A stretch of 52,667 nt of DNA from an uncultured Bacilli bacterium (GCA_944333305.1 CALVKV010000167.1:1-52667); one strand, 5' to 3'. Shown: positions 17,972 through 26,403, counted from the first letter of the stretch. Program-made: numbers and translations. The notes: generated by a model from the letters alone, not told the origin.

Positions 17972-18040
17972 CTCACCCAATTTGAGTTTTATGGTTACTA
18001 GAAGAAAATCTCAAAGTGCTATCTATTGTAGCATTTTATA
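17972..18040 (+). repeat. Structured dispersed repeat, copy 1
   Basis: This 69-base block recurs at 43628-43695. Conserved parts are CTCRCCCRATTTGAGTTTT, GAAAATCTCAAA and ATTGTAGCATTTTATA. TTTGAGTTTT pairs imperfectly with AAAATCTCAAA, and TGCTA pairs with TAGCA, while the loops differ between copies. It directly adjoins the 122-base repeat at 18062, so both may be parts of one element. An extra hairpin (TGGGTGA/TCACCCA, 17960-17980) overlaps its left edge. Confidence 0.65.
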
Positions 18041-18061
18041 AAATATAACTTTTTTATTCAA

Positions 18062-18183
18062 GAACAATAGCGGACTTTTTAGACATTTTATATGTTTATA
18101 ACATTTTAAAGTCCGCGTCATTGTTCGTGCGCCAAATTTTACGAAGTAAAATTTGTGTGCATCCGTTTGAGCGAAGCTCTTTT
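18062..18183 (+). repeat. 122-base palindrome-rich repeat, copy A
   Basis: It is nearly identical to the reverse complement of 20801-20923; I count three differences. Internal stems are GCGGACTTT/AAAGTCCGC, CAAATTTTAC/GTAAAATTTG and GAGC/GCTC. It continues into a 19-bp perfect hairpin at 18180-18222. A short minus-strand frame across it is very probably not a gene. The rest of 17851-18524 holds only these repeats and A+T-rich DNA. It resembles a REP-like dispersed element. Confidence 0.85.
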
Positions 18184-18222
18184 CTTGTATAGGAAAAATG
18201 AAGTTTTTCCTATACAAGAAAA
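18180..18222. repeat. 19-bp perfect hairpin ending repeat copy A
   Basis: The stem is TTTTCTTGTATAGGAAAAA with its exact complement and the loop is TGAAG. A plus-strand terminator is possible, but no plus-strand gene lies upstream. The equivalent position beside copy B is an imperfect long hairpin (arms 20703-20720 and 20787-20804) that also contains ATAGGAAA. Confidence 0.6.
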
Positions 18223-18524
18223 AATTAAATTTCTTATTGACATTTATATTTTAAAAGCTTAAAATCTATATTGACTTTTAGATTTCAATTCAAATTTTAA
18301 CTCATATGATAAAGATTTTCAAATTTTACAAAAAATAGGGTTTTAAAATTATACATAAACAATATTTTTTGTAACAGAAATATTTTAAATCAATAAAAAC
18401 CCAAAGCGTTCCTAAATTTCACAATATAAGTATATCACAAGTTATCAAATAGATAAATATGTAAGATTTTGTCGTAAATCTTATTAATTTATAAATATAT
18501 TATATGAGAAAGGAATATTATTCT

Positions 18525-19517
18525 ATGTTAAAAATCTGTAATATTAAAGAAAAACAAGAATTTTTACAAGAAGTTGCTGAACTAACACAAAAAGAGTGGG
18601 GTAAAAAAACAAATTCTAAAGAAGAATTCAATCAAAAAGTTGAAAACAAAGTTTTAAAAATCAAAAAAAATTTAAATAATCCCCTATATTGCAAATTACT
18701 TTTACTCAATGATGATACTTTAATCGGCTTTATCTCTATATTTCCAAATGATTGTAATGAAAAAAATGATTTATCTCCTTGGTATTCAACTATGTATGTT
18801 AAAGAAGAATTCAGAGGAAATGGCTATTCTAAAATTTTAAATAATGCAATAATTTCTGAAGCTCGTAAGAGAAATATTTCTAAATTATATTTAAAAACAA
18901 CTTTAAGTAATTATTATGAAAAATTTGGAGCTGTATATATAGAAAAATTAAATAATGGAAAAAAATTATATTATATAGATACCACAATAAATAAAATATC
19001 AATTATTGGAGGTTCTGGTAGTGGAAAAAGTACTTTAGCCAATATTTTGTCAAAAACATTAAACCTCCCTGCTGTACATTTAGATGCAATTAATTTTGAG
19101 GCTAACTGGGTTGAAATTGATAAGAAAAAAAGAGATGAAATTATTTCATCAAAATGCAATGAAGATAAATGGATTATTGATGGCAATTATAATAAAACTT
19201 TAAAACAACGTCTTGAAAAAGCTGATTTAATTATATGGCTAGATTATTCTACTTTTACATTTTTTAAAGGTATTTGTAAAAGAATTTTTAAAAATTTTAA
19301 TAAAGAAAAATTTGAAATTCCTGGTTGTAAAGAACGTCTTGACTTCACTTTTGTAAAATATGTGCTTACTTATAATAAGAAAAAACGTCCTCAAACCTTA
19401 GAACTTTTAAAAGACATTCCTGAGTATAAAGTTTTAACTTTTAAAAAGCAAAAAGATTTGAATAATTGGTTGAAAAAATTTACCAATAATGAAAATATTT
19501 TAGATTTTATAAAGTAA
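18525..19517 (+). CDS. GNAT-P-loop kinase fusion protein
   Basis: A 330-residue two-domain protein. Residues about 1-150 form a GNAT acetyltransferase with VKEEFRGNGYSKILNNAI as the acetyl-CoA motif. Residues about 155-330 form an adenylate-kinase-like domain of the FlaR / topology-modulation type, with GGSGSGKSTLA, an LPAVHLDAINF segment, KWIIDGNYNKTL and IIWLDYSTF. The SD AAAGGAA at 18509-18515 lies 9 bases before the ATG at 18525, which I prefer over an upstream in-frame ATG without SD. Both catalytic halves appear intact. Substrates are unknown. It lies between inverted repeats A and B. Confidence 0.82.
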   Translation: MLKICNIKEKQEFLQEVAELTQKEWGKKTNSKEEFNQKVENKVLKIKKNLNNPLYCKLLLLNDDTLIGFISIFPNDCNEKNDLSPWYSTMYVKEEFRGNGYSKILNNAIISEARKRNISKLYLKTTLSNYYEKFGAVYIEKLNNGKKLYYIDTTINKISIIGGSGSGKSTLANILSKTLNLPAVHLDAINFEANWVEIDKKKRDEIISSKCNEDKWIIDGNYNKTLKQRLEKADLIIWLDYSTFTFFKGICKRIFKNFNKEKFEIPGCKERLDFTFVKYVLTYNKKKRPQTLELLKDIPEYKVLTFKKQKDLNNWLKKFTNNENILDFIK

Positions 19518-19791
19518 AATCTTCTAACACTATCTGAAAACATTGTAATTTGACAAAAAACAAAATATATGTTTCAATTTTATTAGATACTATATATCTA
19601 AAGATAAGGAAATATTATAGTTTGAAAGAAATTTTTTCTAGGATATTAGGAAAAACTAATTTTGTTTTATAACCCTTTGCTTTCATAATCATCTAATTAA
19701 TTTGAAATAAAATTAGACAAAATCGGTTTATTTTATACTTAATTACTTTCATAATTAAATATTTCTTAAAAAGGAAGGAATAAAATTTTAT

Positions 19792-20550
19792 ATGGATAAA
19801 GAAGAATTAAATGATTTTAAAAATAAATTAACAAATATTAGAGATAATATTGGACAAGTATTTGCAGAAAATTCCAATAATGAAACTAAAGAGCAAATAG
19901 CAAATGAATTAAAATATAGTTGGAGCAAATTCAGAAAATTGTTACAAGACATGCCAATTAGAAACAAAGATGAAATATTAGATGAATTAAATAATAATTT
20001 TTTTAATAATCTAAGCAATAAATGTGTTGAAAATAGAGCTGAAGATTTTATATTAGTATTTGATTCGTGTATAAATAGAGTTGAAACTTCTTTAGATGAA
20101 AAAGATTATAATAATCTATATCAAAAAAATATTAAAGGTGAAATTGTTGGTTCTTTAGAAGATTATGATGAAAATAAAAATTCAAATTTGATTATTGAAA
20201 ATTATAGAGAAGAAGCTTATTATATTATAAAAAATTTAGGAGCAAAAATTAATATAAATTCAGAGGAATTTGTTTCAAGATTAAAATCAGCTTTTGACAA
20301 AATTGTTGAAACTAGTCATGAAAATATTAATACATTATTAGAAAATGATAGATTAAATCTTATACAAGAAGTAGATAATCTTTTACCAGAAAATGAAAAA
20401 GAAGCTTTTAAAAGTTATTTAAAAGATGGTGCTCCTAGTTTACAGCAACAGCAAGAAGATAGCAAAAACTTTCTTAACAAACAACCTGAACAGGAAAAAG
20501 ATAACTCTAGTGAAATTAAACCTTTAAATACTGATTTTCAAATGATTTAG
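19792..20550 (+). CDS. Uncharacterised acidic helical protein
   Basis: A 252-residue protein without recognisable domains or membrane segments. It is rich in Asn, Glu and Lys and predicted mostly helical by inspection, ending in a Gln/Glu/Asn-rich tail (LQQQQEDSKNFLNKQPEQEK). AGGAAGGA lies 12-13 bases before the ATG. It is followed by a good terminator at 20670-20706 and lies with the GNAT-kinase fusion between inverted repeats. The 274 bases upstream are A+T-rich with no clear feature. Confidence 0.65.
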   Translation: MDKEELNDFKNKLTNIRDNIGQVFAENSNNETKEQIANELKYSWSKFRKLLQDMPIRNKDEILDELNNNFFNNLSNKCVENRAEDFILVFDSCINRVETSLDEKDYNNLYQKNIKGEIVGSLEDYDENKNSNLIIENYREEAYYIIKNLGAKININSEEFVSRLKSAFDKIVETSHENINTLLENDRLNLIQEVDNLLPENEKEAFKSYLKDGAPSLQQQQEDSKNFLNKQPEQEKDNSSEIKPLNTDFQMI

Positions 20551-20669
20551 TAGATTTATAATAAAATTTCAGTGTGACTATTTAACACAATTTATTTCAA
20601 ATGAATTTGATATATGGATTTAAGTTAATATAATTAAGTGAATTTTGAGTATTATAATAGAGTTTAAGA

Positions 20670-20706
20670 GTAGTTAGGAAAAATATTTTACTAACTACTC
20701 TTTTTT
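20670..20706 (+). terminator. Rho-independent terminator
   Basis: A 9-bp stem (AGTAGTTAG / CTAACTACT) with a 13-base loop is followed by TTTTTT. It ends the transcript of the 19792-20550 gene. The rest of 20551-20914 contains the long imperfect hairpin and repeat copy B. Confidence 0.8.
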
Positions 20707-20800
20707 ATTGAATAGGAAACAATATGAAACTTTAGTTTTCGCAACTTAAAGTGAAAATAAAATTTTATTTTCAAAAGAAAAATCGCTTTTCCTATCCAAT

Positions 20801-20923
20801 AAAAGAGCTTCGCTCAAACGGATGCACACAAATTTTACTTTGTAAAATTTGGCGCACGAACAATGACGCGGACTTTAAAATGTTATGAACATATAAAATG
20901 TCTAAAAAAGTCCGCTATTGTTC
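20801..20923 (-). repeat. 122-base palindrome-rich repeat, copy B (inverted)
   Basis: This is the reverse-oriented twin of 18062-18183, with one extra T and two substitutions. Its outer end, GAACAATAG on the minus strand, lies in the reading frame of maf and supplies that gene's last two codons (Glu, Gln) and TAG stop, so it sits exactly at the maf 3' end. Together the copies bracket a 2.86-kb segment. Confidence 0.85.
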
Positions 20924-21499
20924 ATATATATAATCTTTTATAATATCATAAAGCTTGTGTATTGGAAAACCTATTGCTGTATTATAGTTTCCTTCTATTT
21001 TTTCTACAAATACACCAAATTCATTTTGCATTCCATATGCTCCTGCTTTGTCCATTGCTTTTCCTGTTTTAATCCATCTATCTATTTCTTTGTCTGTCAT
21101 GTTTTTTAGAAATACTTTTACTTCATCATATGTTTTTATTTCTTGGTGATTACCATCTTTGTCTATTATTACACTTAATCCCGTATATATGCTATGTATT
21201 CTGTCTCCTTCTAGTAATTCTTTTATCATTTGTTTTGCATGTTCTTCGCTTTTTGGCTTTCCATATATTTTTCCGTTTTTTGTTACAATTGTGTCTGAGC
21301 CAATAATTATTCTGTCTCCTTTGGTTTTTTCGTAAATGTCTTGTGCTTTTATATGTGCTAATCTTTCGACTTGTTCTTGCATTGTTAATCCGTCTTTTAG
21401 TTCTTCGTTTACTCCACTTACCATAATTTCAAATTCTGGAACTATTAGTTTTAATAGTTCTTTTCTTCTTGGTGAACCAGATGCTAATATGATTTTCAT
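20915..21499 (-). CDS. maf: Maf-family nucleotide pyrophosphatase
   Basis: A house-cleaning pyrophosphatase of the Maf/YhdE family that removes non-canonical or modified NTPs and is also linked to septum control. The 194 residues are typical in length. It opens with the signature ILASGSPRRKELL, then has RIIIGSDTIV with the conserved acidic residue, GKPKSEEHAKQMI, and the C-terminal NYNTAIGFPIHKL. The last codons and stop fall in a dispersed repeat (20801-20923), which may have replaced the original end; the family-conserved C-terminal helix is still present. Confidence 0.93.
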   Translation of the reverse strand: MKIILASGSPRRKELLKLIVPEFEIMVSGVNEELKDGLTMQEQVERLAHIKAQDIYEKTKGDRIIIGSDTIVTKNGKIYGKPKSEEHAKQMIKELLEGDRIHSIYTGLSVIIDKDGNHQEIKTYDEVKVFLKNMTDKEIDRWIKTGKAMDKAGAYGMQNEFGVFVEKIEGNYNTAIGFPIHKLYDIIKDYIYEQ

Positions 21500-21682
21500 T
21501 TTTATTTTCTCCTATCAATTTTAGATAATATTTTCATAGATTATTTTACACTATATCAACTTTTTATTACTATATCATAATGATTTCTAAAAGTCTACAA
21601 AAATTTTGGATTTATCTTGTTATCTTTTTCATTTTGTGATAAATTAAATTAAAATATTAATAAATTTATTGAGGTGATAAAA

Positions 21683-21940
21683 ATGGAGTATATTTATAAT
21701 CCTAAAGGTGTATGTTCAAAAGTTATGAAAATAAATGTTGAAAATAATGTAATTAAAAGTGTTGAAATTATTGGTGGATGCCCAGGAAATACTGTCGGTG
21801 TGGCTAATTTAGTCAAGGGAATGAATATTGATGAGGCAATTAAGAGACTTAAGGGAATATTATGTGGAAATAAAGGTACTTCTTGTCCAGACCAATTGGC
21901 AATGGCTTTGGAGAATATTAAGAACTCTAAAAATTCATAA
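21683..21940 (+). CDS. TSCPD-domain protein (TIGR03905 family)
   Basis: A small protein of 85 residues with the expected cysteines: PKGVCSKVM, GGCPGNTVGVANLV, GILCGNKGTSCPDQLAMAL. TSCPD domains occur alone or at the C-terminus of some ribonucleotide reductases; the role of the standalone form is unknown, and metal binding is likely from the Cys pattern. The SD GAGGTG at 21671-21676 sets the ATG at 21683; a GTG within the SD is in frame but unlikely. It is divergent from maf. Confidence 0.88.
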   Translation: MEYIYNPKGVCSKVMKINVENNVIKSVEIIGGCPGNTVGVANLVKGMNIDEAIKRLKGILCGNKGTSCPDQLAMALENIKNSKNS

Positions 21941-21991
21941 ATTCTCCTTAAAAACTACCTATTTAAAAAGCAAACACCTTCATTTTGTAGT

Positions 21992-22597
21992 CTAGCTGTT
22001 TATGGCTTCTTCAATTTGTTTGATTGTGATTGGACCTGGTCGTATTATTTTGATTTGTTCTTGTGTACAATCTACTATTGTACTAGCTTTTCCTAATAAT
22101 ACTTTTCCTTCCATCATTCCGTCTAAATTTGGACATGATTTTTCTATTTCGTCTAAATTAGTGCAAGTTGGTTCTCCACTTTTATTTGCACTACTCATAA
22201 AAATTGGACTTTCTACTTTTCTGATTAATTTTTCTAATGCTTTTGATGTTGCCATTCTTACTGCAATGGTGTCTTTTCCATTGTTTACATATTCAGGTAC
22301 TTCTGGTTTTTTCTTTAAAATTAATGTAATTGGTCCTGGCATGAATGTATGAATTAATTTTTCTGCTTTTTTGTCTACTAGTGCTATGTTTTTTATTTGT
22401 TTTTCATCTGCACACATAATTGGAAGTAGTTTCGTGATTGGTCTTTGCTTGATTGCTATTAATTTATCATGTGCTTTTAATGAGTTTATTCTTGCACATA
22501 TCCCATAAACTGTGTCTGTTGGTACGATAATAACACCATCATCTTTTAGTATTTTGGCTAATTTATTTATTTCGTTTTGTTTATATCTTTTTATCAT
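21992..22597 (-). CDS. tsaC: L-threonylcarbamoyladenylate synthase (Sua5/YrdC/YwlC family), copy 1
   Basis: It makes threonylcarbamoyl-AMP from Thr, bicarbonate and ATP for the t6A37 tRNA modification. The 201 residues correspond to a TsaC-type protein without the extra Sua5 domain. Motifs include VPTDTVYGICAR, the substrate-binding IKQRPITKLLP, GPITLILK, ESPIFMSSANKSGEP and a final RPGPIT. An SD (GGAGAA) precedes the ATG. It is divergent from a Nudix gene, with a promoter and leader between. A second copy at 41534-42139 differs at about 24 of 201 residues by hand count. Both look functional. Confidence 0.93.
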   Translation of the reverse strand: MIKRYKQNEINKLAKILKDDGVIIVPTDTVYGICARINSLKAHDKLIAIKQRPITKLLPIMCADEKQIKNIALVDKKAEKLIHTFMPGPITLILKKKPEVPEYVNNGKDTIAVRMATSKALEKLIRKVESPIFMSSANKSGEPTCTNLDEIEKSCPNLDGMMEGKVLLGKASTIVDCTQEQIKIIRPGPITIKQIEEAINS

Positions 22598-22675
22598 ATT
22601 TATTTCTCCATTGTTTTAATTTTTTGTAAACAGCATAAATTATAACATCTTATCTAAAAAAAGTATATAATTTTA

Positions 22676-22705
22676 TTGACATTTTGTATATAAAATGTGT
22701 ATAAT
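22676..22705 (+). promoter_or_regulatory. Promoter for leader peptide and Nudix gene
   Basis: TTGACA (22676-22681) and TATAAT (22700-22705) are separated by 18 bases, both perfect consensus. It is preserved in the duplicated segment at 42218-42247, which supports real use. The transcript has a leader of about 140 bases with a hairpin (TTACTATGT / ACATAGTAA) just before the Nudix SD. Confidence 0.8.
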
Positions 22706-22779
22706 CAATAGTGGCTTTTAAAGATAAGCTTTTTATTCAATGTTCTAAAAATTTTTTTCAAAATTAAAAAGTAAGCAAT

Positions 22780-22857
22780 ATGTTAAAAATATTTAATACT
22801 TTCATTACTATGTGTGATTTTAAACATAGTAAGAAAAAAAGGAGTTTTTATGGATAA
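22780..22857 (+). CDS. Conserved 25-codon leader peptide overlapping the Nudix start
   Basis: An ATG at 22780 opens MLKIFNTFIT...KKKRSFYG, whose last codons contain the Nudix SD (AAAAGGAG). It overlaps the Nudix start by 8 bases (22850-22857). The same frame, slightly longer, is intact in the duplicated copy (42323-42406) despite base changes. Translation could open the hairpin over the SD and couple expression. The SD of the leader itself is weak here (GTAAGC) but good in copy 2 (AAGGAAGC). It may also be chance conservation in a young duplication. Confidence 0.4.
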   Translation: MLKIFNTFITMCDFKHSKKKRSFYG

Positions 22858-23272
22858 GTTTAAAGAAATAAGACCTATCGTTTTGGGTCTTGCAATTAAA
22901 AATAATAAATTACTTGTTAGTGAAGGTTATGACAAAGTTAAACAGCAAACATTTTATAGATGTTTGGGTGGTGGTATTGAGTTTTTGGAAAAAAGTTCTG
23001 ATGCTTTAAAAAGAGAGTTTCTTGAAGAAATTAACGTTAATATTATAGTCAAAAATTTTTTAGGTGTTTCTGAAAATATTTTTACATACAATGGTAAAAA
23101 TGCTCACGAATTAGTTTTTTATTATTCTATAGATTTGCCTGATGAAGATTATAAAGATGAATATTCAGTTATAGATGACCACGGCAAGTGCACGGCTATG
23201 TGGGTTGATATTGATGAGTTTAAAAATAAAAATAAAATATTATATCCTGAAAGTGTTTTTAAGTATATTTAA
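22850..23272 (+). CDS. Nudix hydrolase
   Basis: The 140 residues carry the Nudix box GGGIEFLEKSSDALKREFLE and EINV, matching Gx5Ex7REUxEE. Earlier comes RPIVLGLAIKNNKLLVSEG, typical of the MutT fold. The ATG at 22850 is 5-6 bases after AAGGAG; an upstream start would run through the leader hairpin. Substrate unknown. A shortened copy with a 360-base in-frame deletion lies at 42393-42455. Confidence 0.88.
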   Translation: MDKFKEIRPIVLGLAIKNNKLLVSEGYDKVKQQTFYRCLGGGIEFLEKSSDALKREFLEEINVNIIVKNFLGVSENIFTYNGKNAHELVFYYSIDLPDEDYKDEYSVIDDHGKCTAMWVDIDEFKNKNKILYPESVFKYI

Positions 23273-23411
23273 TTTTATGTATGATGAGTAAATATATCTT
23301 TGGGAATGCCATATAAAACCTGATTGACTATTAATATATACCAAAAACGATGATAAACTTATTTTAGTGTTAACTCGTACAGAATCATGCTGATTTATTC
23401 GAATAAACAGT

Positions 23412-23448
23412 AAAAGTCGCAGATTGTTTATCATTTGCGACTTTTTTT
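23412..23448. terminator. Bidirectional terminator with complementary upstream arm
   Basis: A 10-bp stem (AAAAGTCGCA / TGCGACTTTT) has a 14-base loop and a T run on the plus strand. It ends the Nudix transcript and, read on the other strand, the helicase/HopA1-like operon. The loop contains GTTTATCAT (23426-23434), exactly complementary to ATGATAAAC at 23350-23358. Between them lies a perfect palindrome TTTATTC/GAATAAA (23394-23407). Confidence 0.75.
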
Positions 23449-23475
23449 ATAATAGTACTAGTCATTCATTTTTAG

Positions 23476-25929
23476 TTATCTACTCATTCCATTATCTTTT
23501 TTCTGTTGATTTACTTGATGTTGATTTGTTTGATATATCTGTTGTAATTCTATAAATCTTCTTTCTTGTTCTTCTGTTCTATTTTTTCCAATTAACATTA
23601 ATCGTCTCATTTCATCTCTTTCTGCCATTCTTTGTTGTACTTTATTAAATTCCTTAGAAGTCACACGACTACTGGTTATAGCTCGTTTTAATAGTGAAAT
23701 TTGATATTTTCTTTGGCTATTAATTTCTTCATTAGTTTCTTCATTTCGTTTTCTTCCTTCTTCATCTTGCTTAAGAATTACTTCATCAGTTTCTTTTTTT
23801 TGTGCTTCTGATTGTGATGTTTTTATTTCTTGTTGTAAACTTTGTTCTCTTGGTGCTTTTGTCCTTATTCCAACAGATATAGTTCCATTATTTGCAACAG
23901 TCATAGCTTCTAATAGTGCATTAATATCTCCATTAAATCTTTCTTGTCCTTCAAACATTACAGCTTCTTCAATAAACTGTTTTGCAGGAATACTCGTTCT
24001 GTTACTTTTTAATATGAACATTCCATCACTTGGAATATGAGGTGCAACTACTTCTTGAATATATTGAGTTGCTGGGATTTCTACACCATTTGGCAATTTT
24101 ACTTTTTTTTTCATCAATTCAGGACTTAACTTATTAACAATCTCTACTGCTTTCATCTGGTCGCCATTTATTGTTATCGTTCCATTGTTGTTTCTTGTAT
24201 TTTCGCTTAATAATTTAGATATATTACCTTTGTATTTTTTTTGCCCTTCTCCTAAAATGAATTCTTCTATATATTGCTTAGCAGAGACTTGTGAACCATC
24301 GTTTAGTATATATGTTCCATTGCTTGGAATATGAGGTGCAACCATCTCTTGAATATACTGTCTTGCTGGGATTTTTGTTCCATTTGGCAATTCAATTTTT
24401 TGTTTTAACAACTCTGGTTTTAATATTTTAACAATTTCAACACTATTTATGGATGTGTTTGTTTTAGCTTTATTTATATTTAATTTTTGTACTGAAGATT
24501 CTTTCTTTGCTGTTAGATTATCCTGGAGAGTTTGTACTGTTTTAGTTTTATTTGTTCTAATAGGTTGTACTGAATCAATTTGTTCAAATCTTTTTTTTGA
24601 GCCTTGTTGAAAACAAAATGTATCATCTATGCCATTCTGTTTGCATCCTGCTTGAATCTGACTTTTTACTTTATTCATAAATTCCGAATCAATTTGTTGC
24701 ATAATAGGAATCATACCCTTTATTATTCTATCCATATCATAAGTATTTATTGAAATACTTTTTCCGTCTCTAGTAGGAATAGTAAAAATTGCTTCTCCAT
24801 TACTTCCACCTAATTGTGTTTTTACATCTTTAATATTTATTAATTGGTCTAATCCTTTTTGAATTTTTTTTCTTAAATGTGCTTTAATATGCTCTTTGAA
24901 TTTTTCACCTGTTAAATCAGATTCTTTTAATCCTAATTCATTAAGTTTAGTTACAAAAAGCTTCCTGTTTTTAGTTAAATTTTTCAAATTTTCCAATATA
25001 GTTTGAGTAGCTTGTTCCATAAACAAATCATTAAATCTTGTTAGTTTTCCATTAAATGTAACATCTTTTCCTTTAAATTCAGTTATATCATTTAAAAGAA
25101 CTTCCTCAATTGAATTTTCAAATATATCTGCTCTTAATGTATTATAAGATTGACTTTCACCATTTTCCTTTTTTGGAGGCTCATCTCCAATTCCAATCCA
25201 TCCATCAATTTTTCCTGTTAAAGCAGGAGGCTCTCCACATCTTTGTATAATTTCAGGATATTCCTGTGCAATTTCTTGCAATACACTTATATAATTTCTT
25301 AAATTATCTGTATCGGCATAAATTACCATTTTGTCATCTCGTTCACTTGATGCCCCTAACTTAAAATAAAAAGGTATTTGTTGTTCTTCACATTTACTTT
25401 TAAATAATTGTGCTAGTTTCCACATATCTTGATTTTGACAACCTACATAAAGTCTATGTTTTACAGATATTCTTTCTTCTATTCTTCCAGAAATATATTG
25501 AGATTTGATATGTTCCCAACCATCATTTAATTCCCAACCATTGATTTCTTCGTCAAAAAGAGGATTACTTTTTAATTTTTTAATATCATTCATTGATGAT
25601 ACTTTACCGAAACTTCTAAGATATTGTTGCATTTGTCTAGCATCCATACCTCTGCTTTTCTCTAAATATTGAATGTGTGCATCATCAAGGTTTAGCATAT
25701 TTTCAATCCATTGATTGTATGCTTCTACCATAAATGCCTCTTTATCATCTACATTTATTTGACTACTATCTTTTGTTTGATTCATTTTCACTAATGAACT
25801 ATATAAATCAGAACGACCAAATATATCAGTTCTATTTGACTTAGCATAGGCTGATACTATTTGTTGTAAAATTTCTTGATTATCTAAAGGACTTTCAACA
25901 CTTGAATATATATCTGTTAATTTTACCAT
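23476..25929 (-). CDS. Large protein with HopA1-like domain and two internal repeats
   Basis: An 817-residue soluble protein. Residues about 150-280 resemble the HopA1 effector family: KHRLYVGCQNQDMWKLAQLF, IPFYFKLGASSERDDKMVIY, PPALTGKIDGWIGIGDEPP, SQSYNTLRADI. HopA1-like domains occur in a Pseudomonas effector and in lyases that act on phosphorylated peptides in class V lanthipeptide pathways; activity here is unproven. Residues about 497-590 and 595-687 are tandem repeats (VEIV..L.PEL, LPNG..IPA.QYIQE.VAPHIPS, Y/F..GNI..LL). The C-terminus is a charged coiled coil. The SD GAGGGAG precedes the ATG. It is the last gene of the helicase operon, starting 12 bases after its neighbour. Confidence 0.6.
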   Translation of the reverse strand: MVKLTDIYSSVESPLDNQEILQQIVSAYAKSNRTDIFGRSDLYSSLVKMNQTKDSSQINVDDKEAFMVEAYNQWIENMLNLDDAHIQYLEKSRGMDARQMQQYLRSFGKVSSMNDIKKLKSNPLFDEEINGWELNDGWEHIKSQYISGRIEERISVKHRLYVGCQNQDMWKLAQLFKSKCEEQQIPFYFKLGASSERDDKMVIYADTDNLRNYISVLQEIAQEYPEIIQRCGEPPALTGKIDGWIGIGDEPPKKENGESQSYNTLRADIFENSIEEVLLNDITEFKGKDVTFNGKLTRFNDLFMEQATQTILENLKNLTKNRKLFVTKLNELGLKESDLTGEKFKEHIKAHLRKKIQKGLDQLINIKDVKTQLGGSNGEAIFTIPTRDGKSISINTYDMDRIIKGMIPIMQQIDSEFMNKVKSQIQAGCKQNGIDDTFCFQQGSKKRFEQIDSVQPIRTNKTKTVQTLQDNLTAKKESSVQKLNINKAKTNTSINSVEIVKILKPELLKQKIELPNGTKIPARQYIQEMVAPHIPSNGTYILNDGSQVSAKQYIEEFILGEGQKKYKGNISKLLSENTRNNNGTITINGDQMKAVEIVNKLSPELMKKKVKLPNGVEIPATQYIQEVVAPHIPSDGMFILKSNRTSIPAKQFIEEAVMFEGQERFNGDINALLEAMTVANNGTISVGIRTKAPREQSLQQEIKTSQSEAQKKETDEVILKQDEEGRKRNEETNEEINSQRKYQISLLKRAITSSRVTSKEFNKVQQRMAERDEMRRLMLIGKNRTEEQERRFIELQQIYQTNQHQVNQQKKDNGMSR

Positions 25930-25941
25930 ATCTTTCTCCCT

Positions 25942-26403
25942 CTATTTTTTAAAAAAACTCATTATTTTATGCAACAATTTTTTTATAAAACCTTGTTCTT
26001 TTAATTCAATAAGTTGCATATTTTCACTATTATCAGTTATTAGTTCTTTTAATTCATTTTTCTTTTTAAATATATTATCTGGATTATACATTTCTGCAAG
26101 TTCTTTTTCCTCTTGTTCTTTTAATTTACTGTTTCTTATTAATTCTTTTTGTATCTCTTTCTTTTCTTCTTCGCTATCACACCAATAATTATAGTTTAAG
26201 ATTGCAAGTAAAACCATTGTTTCTCTTTTTAGATTTTGATCATCTAAAGATATATTTACGTTTATTATAGGTTTATATTCTTTATCTCTTTCCACTTCAA
26301 AAAAATCCATTATTCTTTTTGGAATTCTATTTACATATTCATCTTCTATAAATTTTAATATTTCATAAACTTCTGAATATGCTAAACTACTATTTTCTTC
26401 CAT
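25942..26403 (-). CDS. Small conserved protein, helicase-module family A
   Basis: The 153 residues start at the ATG at 26403, which follows GGAGGG by 6 bases; the frame is open 20 codons further up but no SD is there. The core reads Y-EVYEILKFIEDEYVNRIP, then LDDQNLKRETMVLLAILNYNYWCD. This matches the 35807-36103 protein (IP after a helix, L..QN...ET..L.AI....Y.CD), so the two are paralogues in separate modules. The C-terminus is a basic hydrophobic tail (IKKLLHKIMSFFKK). I recall similar uncharacterised proteins in clostridia. Function unknown. Confidence 0.7.
   Translation of the reverse strand: MEENSSLAYSEVYEILKFIEDEYVNRIPKRIMDFFEVERDKEYKPIINVNISLDDQNLKRETMVLLAILNYNYWCDSEEEKKEIQKELIRNSKLKEQEEKELAEMYNPDNIFKKKNELKELITDNSENMQLIELKEQGFIKKLLHKIMSFFKK

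Noticed and set aside
18023..18217. 64-codon minus-strand frame across repeat copy A
   Set aside because: It lies wholly in palindromic repeat DNA, without an SD; the apparent protein is explained by the repeat.
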